This document shows positions 19,301-27,309 of a stretch of 64,000 nucleotides of DNA, piece after piece. Position 1 is the stretch's first letter. Each line of letters opens with the position of its first letter. The translations under genes were made by a program, and so were the position numbers. The notes beneath the pieces are model-generated. The model was not told the origin of the DNA, searched no databases, and saw nothing but the letters and a program-made list of their open reading frames with translations. This DNA comes from Pseudoflavonifractor sp. (GTDB taxonomy: Bacteria; Bacteroidota; Bacteroidia; Bacteroidales; Muribaculaceae), in assembly GCA_023667145.1 (NCBI GenBank), contig JAMPAQ010000003.1:21307-85306 (forward strand), in the 5' to 3' direction.

Positions 19301-19545
19301 TGTTTGGGTTTCATTCCCACATACGACACAGTCAGCTTCTTTACCGATTCAGGCACGGTAATTGTAAAACGGCCCTCAATGTCCGTGGCCGTTGGGGTTC
19401 CCCCTCCGAGGGGCACAATCGTTGCGCCGACGAGCGGGTCATCATCGCCTTGGTAGAGTACGACACCCTTGATGGTGCGCGTCTGCGCCGTGGCGCAGAC
19501 GGCCAGTGACGTCACTGCCAGCAAAATTAAAAACAGCTTTTTCAT
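16396..19545 (-). CDS. SusC/RagA TonB-dependent transporter (copy B)
   Basis: 1049-residue outer membrane transporter built like copy A: signal peptide MKKLFLILLAVTSLAVCATA-Q, regulatory-like domain TRTIKGVVLYQGDDDPLVGA, TonB-box region SLDEVVVTAFG, plug with ITIRGVRSFDGNNAPLYVVD and LKGQAAAALYGIRATNGVIV, and a long barrel ending GGGLKVVF. No STN domain. DNA identity with copy A is near complete over the signal peptide and then falls quickly, as expected if the 5' end was exchanged by recombination while the ligand-binding barrel diverged. Forms a two-gene operon with the susD at 14856-16361. Confidence 0.95.
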   Translation of the reverse strand: MKKLFLILLAVTSLAVCATAQTRTIKGVVLYQGDDDPLVGATIVPLGGGTPTATDIEGRFTITVPESVKKLTVSYVGMKPKQVDITDDMIVWMSNSDNSLDEVVVTAFGMKKERKGLGYAVQDLKADDLNTDGTTSLASAMQGKLSGVDIRPSSGAPGASSNITIRGVRSFDGNNAPLYVVDGMPIASTPDFVNTANDVVTGANVADRSIDINPDDIESINVLKGQAAAALYGIRATNGVIVITTKRGALNSSKPVITLSTNLSAERISRKFKHQDIYSQGVGGQYNPAAGGSTWGCKISELPDDPTYGGNSYGHPGMYYNPVLEKAGLSGWTTPTIYDNTGDFFQTGFTENANFSITQKTDRVNYSFGLTNSYQKGIVPSTGMTRWGARGLVDWTIDDQWKTGFSVNYSKTTIKSAPTANSGITNVVFSAPAEYDLKGIPSSVPGDPSQQTSYRSLTFNNPYWWADNNEYGQRTQRMFGNAYVEFRPRIDWGDNYDLVIREQLGIDMYTSRYNTTMEVGSAQYEDGYIRNYGVTRNIFNHLATANFTALWGEEREWDFGFMLGNEINQDNYTNYDYEASGLAFYGQPTIGNCNSVSYKQEYPGQDRTVGIFANASLSWKSMLFLNVTGRNDWVSTMPRGNRSFFYPSVSLAWVFTELEALKGNRVLSFGKIRTSFAEVGQAGSYYQNFAYTPAYGGGFYSGTPLSYPISGVNSFIPYWKEYDPELKPQTTKNVEAGIDLRLFNDRLRVDYTYSYQDVHNQIFPVPMAGSTGYQENITNGGRITTNTHEFNITGAILQMRDLTLDLGVNFTSYDSKVKELAPGVDNIMLGGFVEPQVRAYAGYSYPVIFGTAFARDEATGKLYLDADGLPVGTGDSQVIGDCTPDFTMGFNLNLRYKRVSLATTWSWQCGGQMYSGTNLVMNNFGATEETAKDREIPIHLSGININTGEAMESDVSKEDYYNRIGNISEAAVYDTDFLKIRDITLTYQLPKIGIFDISVFAFARNILVWAKMPNLDPESSIGNSNVGGYFERFSIPNTSSYGGGLKVVF

Positions 19546-19676
19546 ACTTTAGTTAAAAAATTAGACATATAGTTGATTTAGTTGCAATCCGTGTGGTCGT
19601 GAATCCCTCTAACGCCCTATCTGTCAGCCACGGTAGACACCATGTCACCGTAACATCACTCGGCAAGAGATACATC
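19546..19676 (-). promoter_or_regulatory. Conserved susC 5' leader, copy B
   Basis: The distal block (19676 downwards) reads GATGTATCTCTTGCCGAG. The proximal block (19571-19546) is identical to that of copy A. The middle differs and can fold into ACGGT...ACCGT. As in copy A, no -7 consensus is found 14-15 nt upstream of the distal block. Confidence 0.6.
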
Positions 19677-19798
19677 TGCGGTTTTTTGTATTGGTAATCA
19701 GGCGGTTGTTGTTTTTGCAACAGGAGATTTGGCAAACGTCATCATGGTATAATTTTACCCCATGTCCGCGCCATATTATACGTCATATAATTAATGTA

Positions 19799-20416
19799 CC
19801 TCTCCGAGGCACACAATGCGGGGGAATCCAATCATCCCCCACGCCTACGCGACCGCCGTGCCGCGCCGATGGCGCGACCCGCCGCCCGCTCCGTGGTGGG
19901 GCTACAACTAATCCGCGTCTCCGACGCTTCATCGCCGCCTTGCATGTTTGTCGCCATAGTCATCACGATTATACGTCCCGCTGGGACTTGTGTTGTCGGA
20001 GGGGTGTCCTCCTCGGGCTGAAGCCCGAGGTTCTCTCATTATAGGCGTGCCTCTGGCACACCATTCCTCGCCACCTAATCCATCCCGCCACCCGTGTCCT
20101 CGCGCAACCGCTTGTGCTATCCAAAGCCTGTGCCATCGCGCCGCCTAATCCATCCCGCCAACTGTGTCCTCGCCAATCGCTTGTGCTGTCCAAAGCCTGT
20201 GCCATCGCACCACCTGTGTCAACTCGCTGCCTGTGCCATCGTGCCGCGCCGTGTGTCGTCACGTAGTCGCGAGGCGTAGGTGGCTGTTGTCGTGAACTGT
20301 GGCGACCATAGCATCGGAGACGCGGATTAGTTGTAGCCCCACCACGAGCGTAGGCCGTCAGGCCGGCGCGAGGCGTGGGGCGGAGGGGCGTTCGCGGTAT
20401 CGCGGCCTCGGAGAGG
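19799..20416 (+). repeat. Large imperfect inverted repeat between divergent susC genes
   Basis: The inner arms 19893-19928 and 20310-20345 are inverted copies of a 36-bp sequence with one mismatch (core GCTACAACTAATCCGCGTCT). Further out, CCTCTCCGAGGC at 19799-19810 faces GCCTCGGAGAGG at 20405-20416, and patches between are also complementary. The arms enclose about 380 bp of GC-rich tandem repeats. No gene is credible here. Confidence 0.75.
20074..20246 (+). repeat. 70-bp tandem repeat, two copies plus a remnant
   Basis: Units begin CCTAATCCATCCCGCCA at 20074 and 20144 and both run through TCCAAAGCCTGTGCCATCGC. A shortened third copy (CCTGTGTCAACTCGCTGCCT, ending TGCCATCG) follows to about 20246. 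It lies inside the large inverted repeat. Confidence 0.75.
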
Positions 20417-20720
20417 TCGGCTAATTCCGGGAGCGCCCCTCGGAATGGGGAGAGTGTAGTATACGCGGGTTGGTTGTAGGCTCATCGCGGGCGATGGCCG
20501 ATAGGCCGGTGCGAGGTGTGGGGTGTGGGGTGGGTGCGGCGATGGATGTGCGTCCCGGCGGGACGCTGATGATGAGAGAACCCCGTGCTTTAGCGCGGGG
20601 TAAGACGCTGCCATAGCCTAAGCCCCGGAGGGGCGTATGATTGTGACGGTGATTGCCGCTCTGCGATGGACGGTATCGGTGGTGGGTAGCCCCAGTCGGA
20701 GACGCGGGGATGTGAATGTT
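20417..20720 (+). repeat. GC-rich palindromic mosaic
   Basis: Short hairpins follow one another: CGTCCCGGCGGGACG, CCCCGTGCTTTAGCGCGGGG and GCCCCGGAGGGGC. Related hairpins occur in reverse orientation at 19976-20040 (CCTCGGGCTGAAGCCCGAGG next to TTCTCTC, matching GAGAGAACC at the right-hand copy). GCCCCAGTCGGAGACGCGGG at about 20690 resembles the inner arm of the large inverted repeat. Looks like interspersed extragenic palindromes rather than coding DNA. Confidence 0.55.
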
Positions 20721-20908
20721 ATTGATGTTGTTTTGCAGCTCGATTGACCGATTGATTAAAATTAACCCCATGATTCCATGTGCCGCCAATGACCAATATT
20801 CCGCTTGGCAAAAGGGCTTGGCGCGTTATCGGAAAAAGGCGTGACATTATGATAACTGTTTTGCATGTTTGACAAGAAAGTGTTAAAAATCGGAGAAAAA
20901 AGTTCGCA

Positions 20909-20942
20909 TTTGTTTATAATTCAAAATTTTATATTACTTTTG
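20909..20942 (+). promoter_or_regulatory. Promoter of susC copy C
   Basis: TTTG (20909-20912), 22 bp, TACTTTTG (20935-20942). Perfect -7 element; the predicted start near 20949 falls directly before the conserved leader block. Copies A and B lack such an element at the same place. Confidence 0.65.
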
Positions 20943-20950
20943 CAATTGAC

Positions 20951-21071
20951 AGTGCGTCTCTTGCCGAGAGAGGGACTGGATTTTTGAGGGTAACACACTG
21001 TGAGAGAGTCGGTTGCTTGTTGTGTTGAATGAGAAATGAATCAATTATATGTCTAATTTTTTAACTAAAGT
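20951..21071 (+). promoter_or_regulatory. Conserved susC 5' leader, copy C
   Basis: The distal block GTCTCTTGCCGAGAGAGGGA (from 20956) can form a small hairpin TCTCT/AGAGA and extends its identity with copy A through GAGGGACTGG. The proximal block 21045-21071 is identical to copies A and B. The middle section contains AACACA/TGTGTT pairing. Confidence 0.65.
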
Positions 21072-24000
21072 ATGAAGAAGCTGTTTCTAATTTTATTGGC
21101 AGTGACATCCTTCACGCTGTGCGCTATGGCACAGAATCAGATCGTGAAGGGAGTAGTGCTCACCGAAGGGGACGACGAGCCCCTGATCGGCGCAACAGTG
21201 CTGCCCGTTGGAGCGGGCAATGGAACGTCGACCGACCTGTCGGGCCGGTTCACGCTCAACATCCCGAAGTCTGTAAAGAAAATCAAGGTGTCATACGTCG
21301 GTATGGAGACCAAGACGGTCGACATCACCAACGATGACATGATCATCTGGCTCAAGAGCACCGACAACAGCCTCGACGAGGTGATGGTGGTGGCCTACGG
21401 TACGGCCAAGAAGTCGTCGTTCACGGGCGCGGCCACGACGGTGTCGGGCGCTGACATCGAGAAACTGTCGGTGTCAAACGTCAGCAAGGCGCTGGCCGGT
21501 GGTATCCCGGGTGTGCAGACCGCCATCCAGTCGGGACAGCCCGGTGAGGCCGCGACGATACGTATTCGTGGTATCGGCTCAATCAACTCAAGCTCAAACC
21601 CGCTCATCGTGGTTGACGGTATGCCCTACGACGGCAACCTGTCGTCGATCAACCCGGTGGACATTGAGTCGATGACGGTGTTGAAGGATGCTGCCTCGAC
21701 AGCCCTCTACGGTAGCCGCGCCGCCAACGGTGTGGTTGTGATAACCACCAAGAAGGGTAACGCCCAGAAGACCAAGGTGACCCTTGAGGCCCGCCTCGGA
21801 TGGAACAGCCGTGGTATCTCAAACTACGACATCATGACCGACCCGGGCGAATATATGAAGACCTATTGGCTCGTGCAGCGCAATCAGCTCGGCGATGGCC
21901 AGGCTGCGTCAGACGCCCTGTTCGGCAAGCTCGGTTACAACCCGTTTGACTGTGCCAACAACGAGATTGTCAACGCCAACGGTCAGCTGACATCGGGTCG
22001 TCTGTTGTGGACCGACAACTGGACCGACGAGGCCCTCACGACCGGTCTGCGTCAGGAGTACAACCTCACCGTATCGGGCGGCAGCGAGAAGTCGACCCAC
22101 TTCCTGTCGGTCGGCTACCTCGACGACGAGGGTATCGTGGCCAACTCTGACTTCTCACGCTTCTCGGCTCGCGCAAGCGGTGACTACAACGTCAACAAGT
22201 ATATCAAGATCAACGGTATGTTGGCTTACTCGCGTGGCGAGCAGAACGCGATGAACATCTCGTTGCTGAGCAACCTCTCAAACACGTTTGCCTTTATCCA
22301 GAACATCGCCCCTATCTATCCCGTATATGGGTACAAGGATGGCAAGCCTGTCTACAACGAGGACGGCACACGCGCCTATGACTTCGGCGACGGTACCTAC
22401 GGTGCGCGTGCCTACGGCGGCAACCAGAATGTCGTGGCCACCGACGAGGTCAACATGAACCGCCGCGTGCGCGACAACTTTGACAGCCGCTTTGGCGCGT
22501 CGGTGTCGTTCCTCAACGACTTCAAGGTCGAGGTCAATGCCGGCTACGAGGTGACCAACCTGTCGCGCGACCAGTTCATGACCCCTGACTTCGGCGATGC
22601 CCAGTCGGTGCGTGGCCGTGGCTACAAGACCCGCCAGCGCTACCAGACGCTGACCGTCAACGAGCTGTTGACCTACAACCGCACGTTTGCCGAGAAGCAC
22701 AGCGTCGATGTGCTCGTCGGACACGAGAACTACAAGTACACCAACAATTACCTGTACAACGCCAAGTCACACTTCTTTGACCCAACCGTTCCCGAGTTTG
22801 ACAACGCCATCTCGATGGATCGGATGGACTCGTTTACCGAGAAATATGCCATCGAGTCAGTGTTTGGCCGCCTCAACTATGGATTTGACGACCGTTACTA
22901 CCTGTCGGCATCGGTGCGCGGCGATGGCTCGTCACGCTTCGCTCCCGGTCACCGTTGGGGTGCATTCTGGTCGGTCGGTGCGTCATGGCGCCTGTCCAAG
23001 GAGCTGTTCATGCAGGATGTGACCTGGATCGACAACCTGTCGCTCCGCGCCAGCTACGGTAGCGTTGGTAACGACGACATCTACTATCCCGGCAATGTAA
23101 ACTCTGTCGGCTACAGCAACTACTATCCCTACAAGTCGCAGTATTCTGTGACTCCCTCTGACGGCGAGTTTGCCGTGACCAAGGTTTACCAAGGTAACGA
23201 GGACCTGACATGGGAGACCTCCTACAACGCCAATGTCGGCGTGAGCGCCCTGTTGCTCGACAACCTGTTGAACATCGACTTCGAGTACTTCCACAAGCGC
23301 ACCAAAAACATGCTCTACAACGTGCCTCAGGCGATGTCGTCGGGCGTAAGCTACATCTCCGAGAACGCCCTCACGATGGTCAACCAGGGTGTTGAGTTTA
23401 CCCTCGGTGTCAACATCCCCCTGCCCAAGGACTTCATCTGGAACATCACGCTGACCGGCACCCACTATAAGAATGAGGTGACCGATATCCCCGAGGAGAA
23501 GCGCGTGTCGGGTATAACCCACGACAGCTACTATAACTTCCGCGAGGGCAACAGCGTGTGGGACTTCTACACCAAGAGCTTCGCCGGACTGGACGAGAAC
23601 GGTAAGTCGTTGTGGTATGTGGACGTGCTCGACGAAAAGGGCAACGTGGTGGGCCGCGAGACAACCGGCAACTACACCAACGCCACCGACTACTATGTGG
23701 GTACTGCGCTCCCCGACTTCCAGGGCGGTATCAACACCACATTCTCGTGGAAGGGCATCGACCTTTCAATCGCTATGAACTACTCGCTCGGCGGCAAGAT
23801 ACTCGACCGCATGTACATGGGGTTGATGCACGCCGGCAGCAACGAGGGTAACAACTGGCACCGCGACATACTCGGCGCATGGACAGAGCAGAACAAGGGA
23901 AGCATGATACCTGTGCTCGACGGCGACCAGAACGGCAATGCCGTGTCAGACCGCTTCCTCATCGGGGCTGACTACTTCAACCTCCACAACATCACCGTGG

Positions 24001-24191
24001 GCTACACTTTCCCCGCCAAGTGGACCCGCAAGGCGTTCATCGAGAAGGCCCGCCTCTACTTCACGGCCGACAACGTGGCACTCGCATCCAAGCGCAAGGG
24101 TCTTGATCCCCGCCAGTACATCTACGGTCAGTCGCAGGCCAACTACTCGACTATCCGCACAATGTCATTCGGTCTTTCATTAACTTTCTAA
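21072..24191 (+). CDS. SusC/RagA TonB-dependent transporter (copy C)
   Basis: 1039 residues: signal peptide MKKLFLILLAVTSFTLCAMA-Q, regulatory-like domain (IVKGVVLTEGDDEPLIGATV), TonB-box region SLDEVMVVAYGTAKKSSFTG, plug (IRIRGIGSINSSSNPLIVVD, LKDAASTALYGSRAANGVVV) and a TonB-dependent barrel ending FGLSLTF. No STN domain. Transcribed divergently from copies A and B. Its N-terminal 60 residues resemble copy A more than B (DDEPLIGATVLPVG-GNGTSTDL). It has the only recognisable promoter of the three. Forms an operon with the susD that starts 13 bp after its stop. Confidence 0.95.
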   Translation: MKKLFLILLAVTSFTLCAMAQNQIVKGVVLTEGDDEPLIGATVLPVGAGNGTSTDLSGRFTLNIPKSVKKIKVSYVGMETKTVDITNDDMIIWLKSTDNSLDEVMVVAYGTAKKSSFTGAATTVSGADIEKLSVSNVSKALAGGIPGVQTAIQSGQPGEAATIRIRGIGSINSSSNPLIVVDGMPYDGNLSSINPVDIESMTVLKDAASTALYGSRAANGVVVITTKKGNAQKTKVTLEARLGWNSRGISNYDIMTDPGEYMKTYWLVQRNQLGDGQAASDALFGKLGYNPFDCANNEIVNANGQLTSGRLLWTDNWTDEALTTGLRQEYNLTVSGGSEKSTHFLSVGYLDDEGIVANSDFSRFSARASGDYNVNKYIKINGMLAYSRGEQNAMNISLLSNLSNTFAFIQNIAPIYPVYGYKDGKPVYNEDGTRAYDFGDGTYGARAYGGNQNVVATDEVNMNRRVRDNFDSRFGASVSFLNDFKVEVNAGYEVTNLSRDQFMTPDFGDAQSVRGRGYKTRQRYQTLTVNELLTYNRTFAEKHSVDVLVGHENYKYTNNYLYNAKSHFFDPTVPEFDNAISMDRMDSFTEKYAIESVFGRLNYGFDDRYYLSASVRGDGSSRFAPGHRWGAFWSVGASWRLSKELFMQDVTWIDNLSLRASYGSVGNDDIYYPGNVNSVGYSNYYPYKSQYSVTPSDGEFAVTKVYQGNEDLTWETSYNANVGVSALLLDNLLNIDFEYFHKRTKNMLYNVPQAMSSGVSYISENALTMVNQGVEFTLGVNIPLPKDFIWNITLTGTHYKNEVTDIPEEKRVSGITHDSYYNFREGNSVWDFYTKSFAGLDENGKSLWYVDVLDEKGNVVGRETTGNYTNATDYYVGTALPDFQGGINTTFSWKGIDLSIAMNYSLGGKILDRMYMGLMHAGSNEGNNWHRDILGAWTEQNKGSMIPVLDGDQNGNAVSDRFLIGADYFNLHNITVGYTFPAKWTRKAFIEKARLYFTADNVALASKRKGLDPRQYIYGQSQANYSTIRTMSFGLSLTF

Positions 24192-24204
24192 AACAAGCAT
24201 AGTC

Positions 24205-25740
24205 ATGAAAATTAAAAATATCATATTCAAAGGATTTGCAATCGGCGCGGCTGTGCTGACCGTGTCGTGCGGCAACGACTACCTTGATGCCGATCCCTCT
24301 GAGTTCCTGAGCGAGGAGGGGGTAAAGGAGACCATGGAGGCCGACCCGACACTCGTGCAGGCCTACGTGACCGGCGCTTACTACAACATCTACTGCGGCG
24401 GCGACTACTGGACTACCCACGATGACTTCGGTATGCCCTCGATATTCCTTGCCACCGACCTGATGTGTGAGGATATGGCCTATCCCCGTGACGCCAACTG
24501 GTTCTGCTACGACTACCAGATGGACAACCGTGCGAGCAACTACCGCCGCACAGGCTCGATGTGGAATCAGCTCTACAACGTGATCGACAACGCCAACACA
24601 ATCATCACGATGCTCAAGCCCGAGGGTGGCGGCGTGCCTGACAACAAGCAGAACAAGGTGATGCTCGGCGAGGCTTACGCGATGCGTGCCTACTGCTACT
24701 TCTGGCTCGTCAACCTGTACCAGCAGCCGCTGAGCACGGGAGCCGACCTGCCCGGTGTGCCCCTGAAGACCGAGACGGAGTACCGTCCCGAGCGCGTGCC
24801 TATCGGCGAGATATATACCCAGATCAAGTCGGACATCGACAACGGCTATACCCTGCTCAAGGGTGAGGGCCTGTCGAGCAAGGGTGCCATCTCGGAGTAT
24901 TCGGCAGCAGGTATCTATGCCGATGTGCTGATGTTTACCGGCGACTATGCCAAGGCGGCAGAGTATGCCGAGATTGCATCGACCGGCACTCCGCTCAACA
25001 GCGAGGCCGAGATGCTGTCGGGCTTCAACTCGGTCAACATGTCGGAGGTGCTTTGGGGCTACTCGGTCAATGTCGAGACAACGGGCTTCTATGCGTCGTT
25101 CTTCTCCAACCTTGGATCCTATCAGGTGGGTTACGGCGGCAAGAGCGGCTACCGCAAGATGATTGCCTCCAACCTTTATGACAAGATCGCAGCCAACGAC
25201 GTGCGCAAGAAGTGGTTTGGCCTCAACGAGGAGTATGCCGAGATTGGCGGCGTTGACTTCTCGTATGAGGAGCAGCTTGGCTACACGGACTATATACAGA
25301 CCAAGTTTGTCGATGTATCGACGATGGGTACCGGCGGTACGCTTGAGTCAGACATTATCTTCATGCGCTCGGGTACCATGTGCTTCGTAGCCGCCGAGGC
25401 CTACTACCTCGCCAACAAGCCCACCGAGGCCAAGCGTATGCTTGAGAAGGTGATGTCGACCCGCATCCCGGGCTACACCTGCTCAAAGAGCGGTGATGCC
25501 CTCTTGGAGGAGATATGCCTCCAGAAGCGTATCGACACATGGGGTGAGGGCGTGCGCTACCTCGATGCCAAGCGCCGCAACGACTTCATAGACCGCAGTC
25601 TCAGCACCAACCAGGCTGCCGACCTCGCGGCCATGAACGCTGTGTCCTACTCAGCCCGTGACTACCGTATGATCTATCAGATACCTCTCAAGGAGATACA
25701 AAACAACGACGCTATCTCAGAGAGCGACCAGAACCCGTAA
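24205..25740 (+). CDS. RagB/SusD-family lipoprotein (copy C operon)
   Basis: Nutrient-binding surface lipoprotein of 511 residues. Signal peptide ends VLTVSC-GNDYLDADPSEFLSEEG, the classical SusD start. MWNQLYNVIDNANTIITML, GEAYAMRAYCYFWLVNLYQQPLS and the C-terminal RIDTWGEGVRYLDAKRRNDF match the RagB/SusD family (N-terminal SusD domain plus C-terminal RagB domain), a different subgroup from the two SusD-like_2 proteins upstream. Partner of susC copy C. No enzyme follows, so the ligand is unknown. Confidence 0.92.
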   Translation: MKIKNIIFKGFAIGAAVLTVSCGNDYLDADPSEFLSEEGVKETMEADPTLVQAYVTGAYYNIYCGGDYWTTHDDFGMPSIFLATDLMCEDMAYPRDANWFCYDYQMDNRASNYRRTGSMWNQLYNVIDNANTIITMLKPEGGGVPDNKQNKVMLGEAYAMRAYCYFWLVNLYQQPLSTGADLPGVPLKTETEYRPERVPIGEIYTQIKSDIDNGYTLLKGEGLSSKGAISEYSAAGIYADVLMFTGDYAKAAEYAEIASTGTPLNSEAEMLSGFNSVNMSEVLWGYSVNVETTGFYASFFSNLGSYQVGYGGKSGYRKMIASNLYDKIAANDVRKKWFGLNEEYAEIGGVDFSYEEQLGYTDYIQTKFVDVSTMGTGGTLESDIIFMRSGTMCFVAAEAYYLANKPTEAKRMLEKVMSTRIPGYTCSKSGDALLEEICLQKRIDTWGEGVRYLDAKRRNDFIDRSLSTNQAADLAAMNAVSYSARDYRMIYQIPLKEIQNNDAISESDQNP

Positions 25741-25766
25741 TCTTCCCAACGGACAACGATAACCGA

Positions 25767-25796
25767 GAGCGGCGGACCCTCCAAGGCCCGCCGCTC
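25767..25796 (+). terminator. Possible terminator after susD copy C
   Basis: A 9-bp stem GAGCGGCGG/CCGCCGCTC 26 bp past the stop, without a T run. Weak call based on position. Confidence 0.4.
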
Positions 25797-25869
25797 CCGC
25801 GTTATAGCACTTACCATGTTATGGCGTATCCCACGTTATAGCGCTTCCCAACCGCCTCCGCCACCATGA

Positions 25870-26012
25870 CTTTAAGGATTGACGCGATTTTACTTTAATA
25901 AATGACGGAGTTTTACTTTAAGGATTGACAGAAAATAATAAGTTTTTACTTTAAGGATTGACGGAAAATAATGGGTTTCTACTTTAAGGAATGACGGAAA
26001 TCAATCTTTAAG
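25870..26012 (+). repeat. Direct repeat array, left of the ATPase gene
   Basis: Five contiguous units with core CTTTAAGGATTGACGG start at 25870, 25893, 25916, 25949 and 25982. Unit lengths are 23, 23, 33, 33 and about 31 bp. The last unit runs into the 3' end of the ATPase reading frame, whose final codons (Leu-Lys-Asp-stop) are the reverse complement of TCAATCTTTAAG. The same repeat in the same orientation lies on the other side of the gene. Confidence 0.85.
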
Positions 26013-27278
26013 ACACCCGATGGGGACAACCCATACGCCATCCTTGCGACGGTAGGCATACTCGCCCCCAGTCAGTACCATGAGAAAAGATGGTGAACCC
26101 ATTTTGTCGGTATCAATCTTGGATGCGAGATTTGTCAATGTCTCTGCCGCAATGTCGGCCTGTTTGTTACCAAGTTTTACCTCTATCGCACCCCAGCGAC
26201 CATCTTTCAGAGCCACAATGATGTCGGCTTCAAGACCGTTTCTATCCCTGTAGTGGTAGATGTCACCATCATTGGCTTGGGCGTAGATTTTGAGGTCGCG
26301 GTGACACATAGACTCAAACAGGAATCCAAAGGTGTTGAAATCGCTCAACAGACGGTCGGGATTGGTCCTTAGCACCGCTGCCGCAATGGAAGGGTCGGTG
26401 AAGTTTCGTTTGGCCGATGTCCGTAACGCGCTGCGCGAGCGCATGGCCGGGGCCCAGGCGAGGGTATCGTCTATCACATATATGCGCCTCAGGGCATTGA
26501 GATAGGAATCAAATGTAGGGACTGACATTGATACCTCTGAAGATGCCACATCCTGTAATATAGTGGTATTGGTGGCCATCGTCGCTACATTTCTCGCCAA
26601 GGACTTGAGCAGATTGAATATGCGTTGCGGATTACGTTCGACGCCGTCAACGCGTGATACATCTTCCTCAACAATCGCATCGACATAGTTTCTCGCTATC
26701 TCGAGGGCATCCTCCTTGTTAAAAGCGAGTGATGCCGGCCATCCTCCCCGGCAAATCGCATAGGATATGTCGTTTATGGATAAGCGTGAGAAACCGATGC
26801 TGTCTTGTGTGTTGTCAAACAGACTGCGCAGGGAAATCTCGCCAGTGGATTCTCCCGACTCAAATAAGCTCATCGTACGCATCTGCATACGTGCTATTCT
26901 CCCGGTGCCGGAATGCGCTGTCACGTAGTCTCTTGGGACTGCGGATCCCGTGAGTATAAATTGTCCCGGGATTCTGCGGCGGTCTACTTCATTTCTTACG
27001 GCGTCCCACAGGATGGGGGCCATCTGCCATTCGTCTATTAGTCTTGGCGAGTCGCCTTTCAGAAGAAGTGACGGCTGAGTGTCGGCTATAGCTTGATAGG
27101 TCTTGGCACGGTCGGCATCCTGCATGTATAGCGTGCTCTTGGCAAACTGTTTTGCACTCATGGTTTTGCCACACCATTTGCATCCTGTAATAAGCACGGC
27201 ACCCGATGACCGCATTTTTTTTTCGAGCAATCGGTCGCTTAATCTTGGCAAGTATTGTCTTTGTTCAATCATCGTCAT
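26001..27278 (-). CDS. AAA ATPase with DUF4143 (AAA_14/DUF4143 family)
   Basis: Protein of 425 residues. N-terminal AAA_14 ATPase with an atypical Walker A, TGCKWCGKTM (32-39), and Walker B RLIDEWQ (79-84), then sensor-like FILTGSAVP. The C-terminal DUF4143 part ends in a nuclease-fold-like motif: NGLEADIIV (Glu350, Asp352) followed by AIEVKLG (Glu366, Lys368), i.e. a PD-(D/E)XK-like arrangement. Members are widespread in Bacteroidetes and of unknown role. The start is 27278 or the ATG two codons later. It is alone, on the strand opposite to its neighbours, with a -7 element TATCTTTG at 27303-27296 and direct repeats on both sides. This suggests an independent, possibly mobile or defence-like cassette. 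Confidence 0.85.
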   Translation of the reverse strand: MTMIEQRQYLPRLSDRLLEKKMRSSGAVLITGCKWCGKTMSAKQFAKSTLYMQDADRAKTYQAIADTQPSLLLKGDSPRLIDEWQMAPILWDAVRNEVDRRRIPGQFILTGSAVPRDYVTAHSGTGRIARMQMRTMSLFESGESTGEISLRSLFDNTQDSIGFSRLSINDISYAICRGGWPASLAFNKEDALEIARNYVDAIVEEDVSRVDGVERNPQRIFNLLKSLARNVATMATNTTILQDVASSEVSMSVPTFDSYLNALRRIYVIDDTLAWAPAMRSRSALRTSAKRNFTDPSIAAAVLRTNPDRLLSDFNTFGFLFESMCHRDLKIYAQANDGDIYHYRDRNGLEADIIVALKDGRWGAIEVKLGNKQADIAAETLTNLASKIDTDKMGSPSFLMVLTGGEYAYRRKDGVWVVPIGCLKD

Positions 27279-27309
27279 TTCAGTGTTTTATGGCACAAAG
27301 ATAATCAAA

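Noticed and set aside
19691..20789. Several 60-120-codon frames between the divergent susC genes
   Set aside because: They translate the inverted and tandem repeats into Arg/Pro/Ser-rich sequence on both strands.
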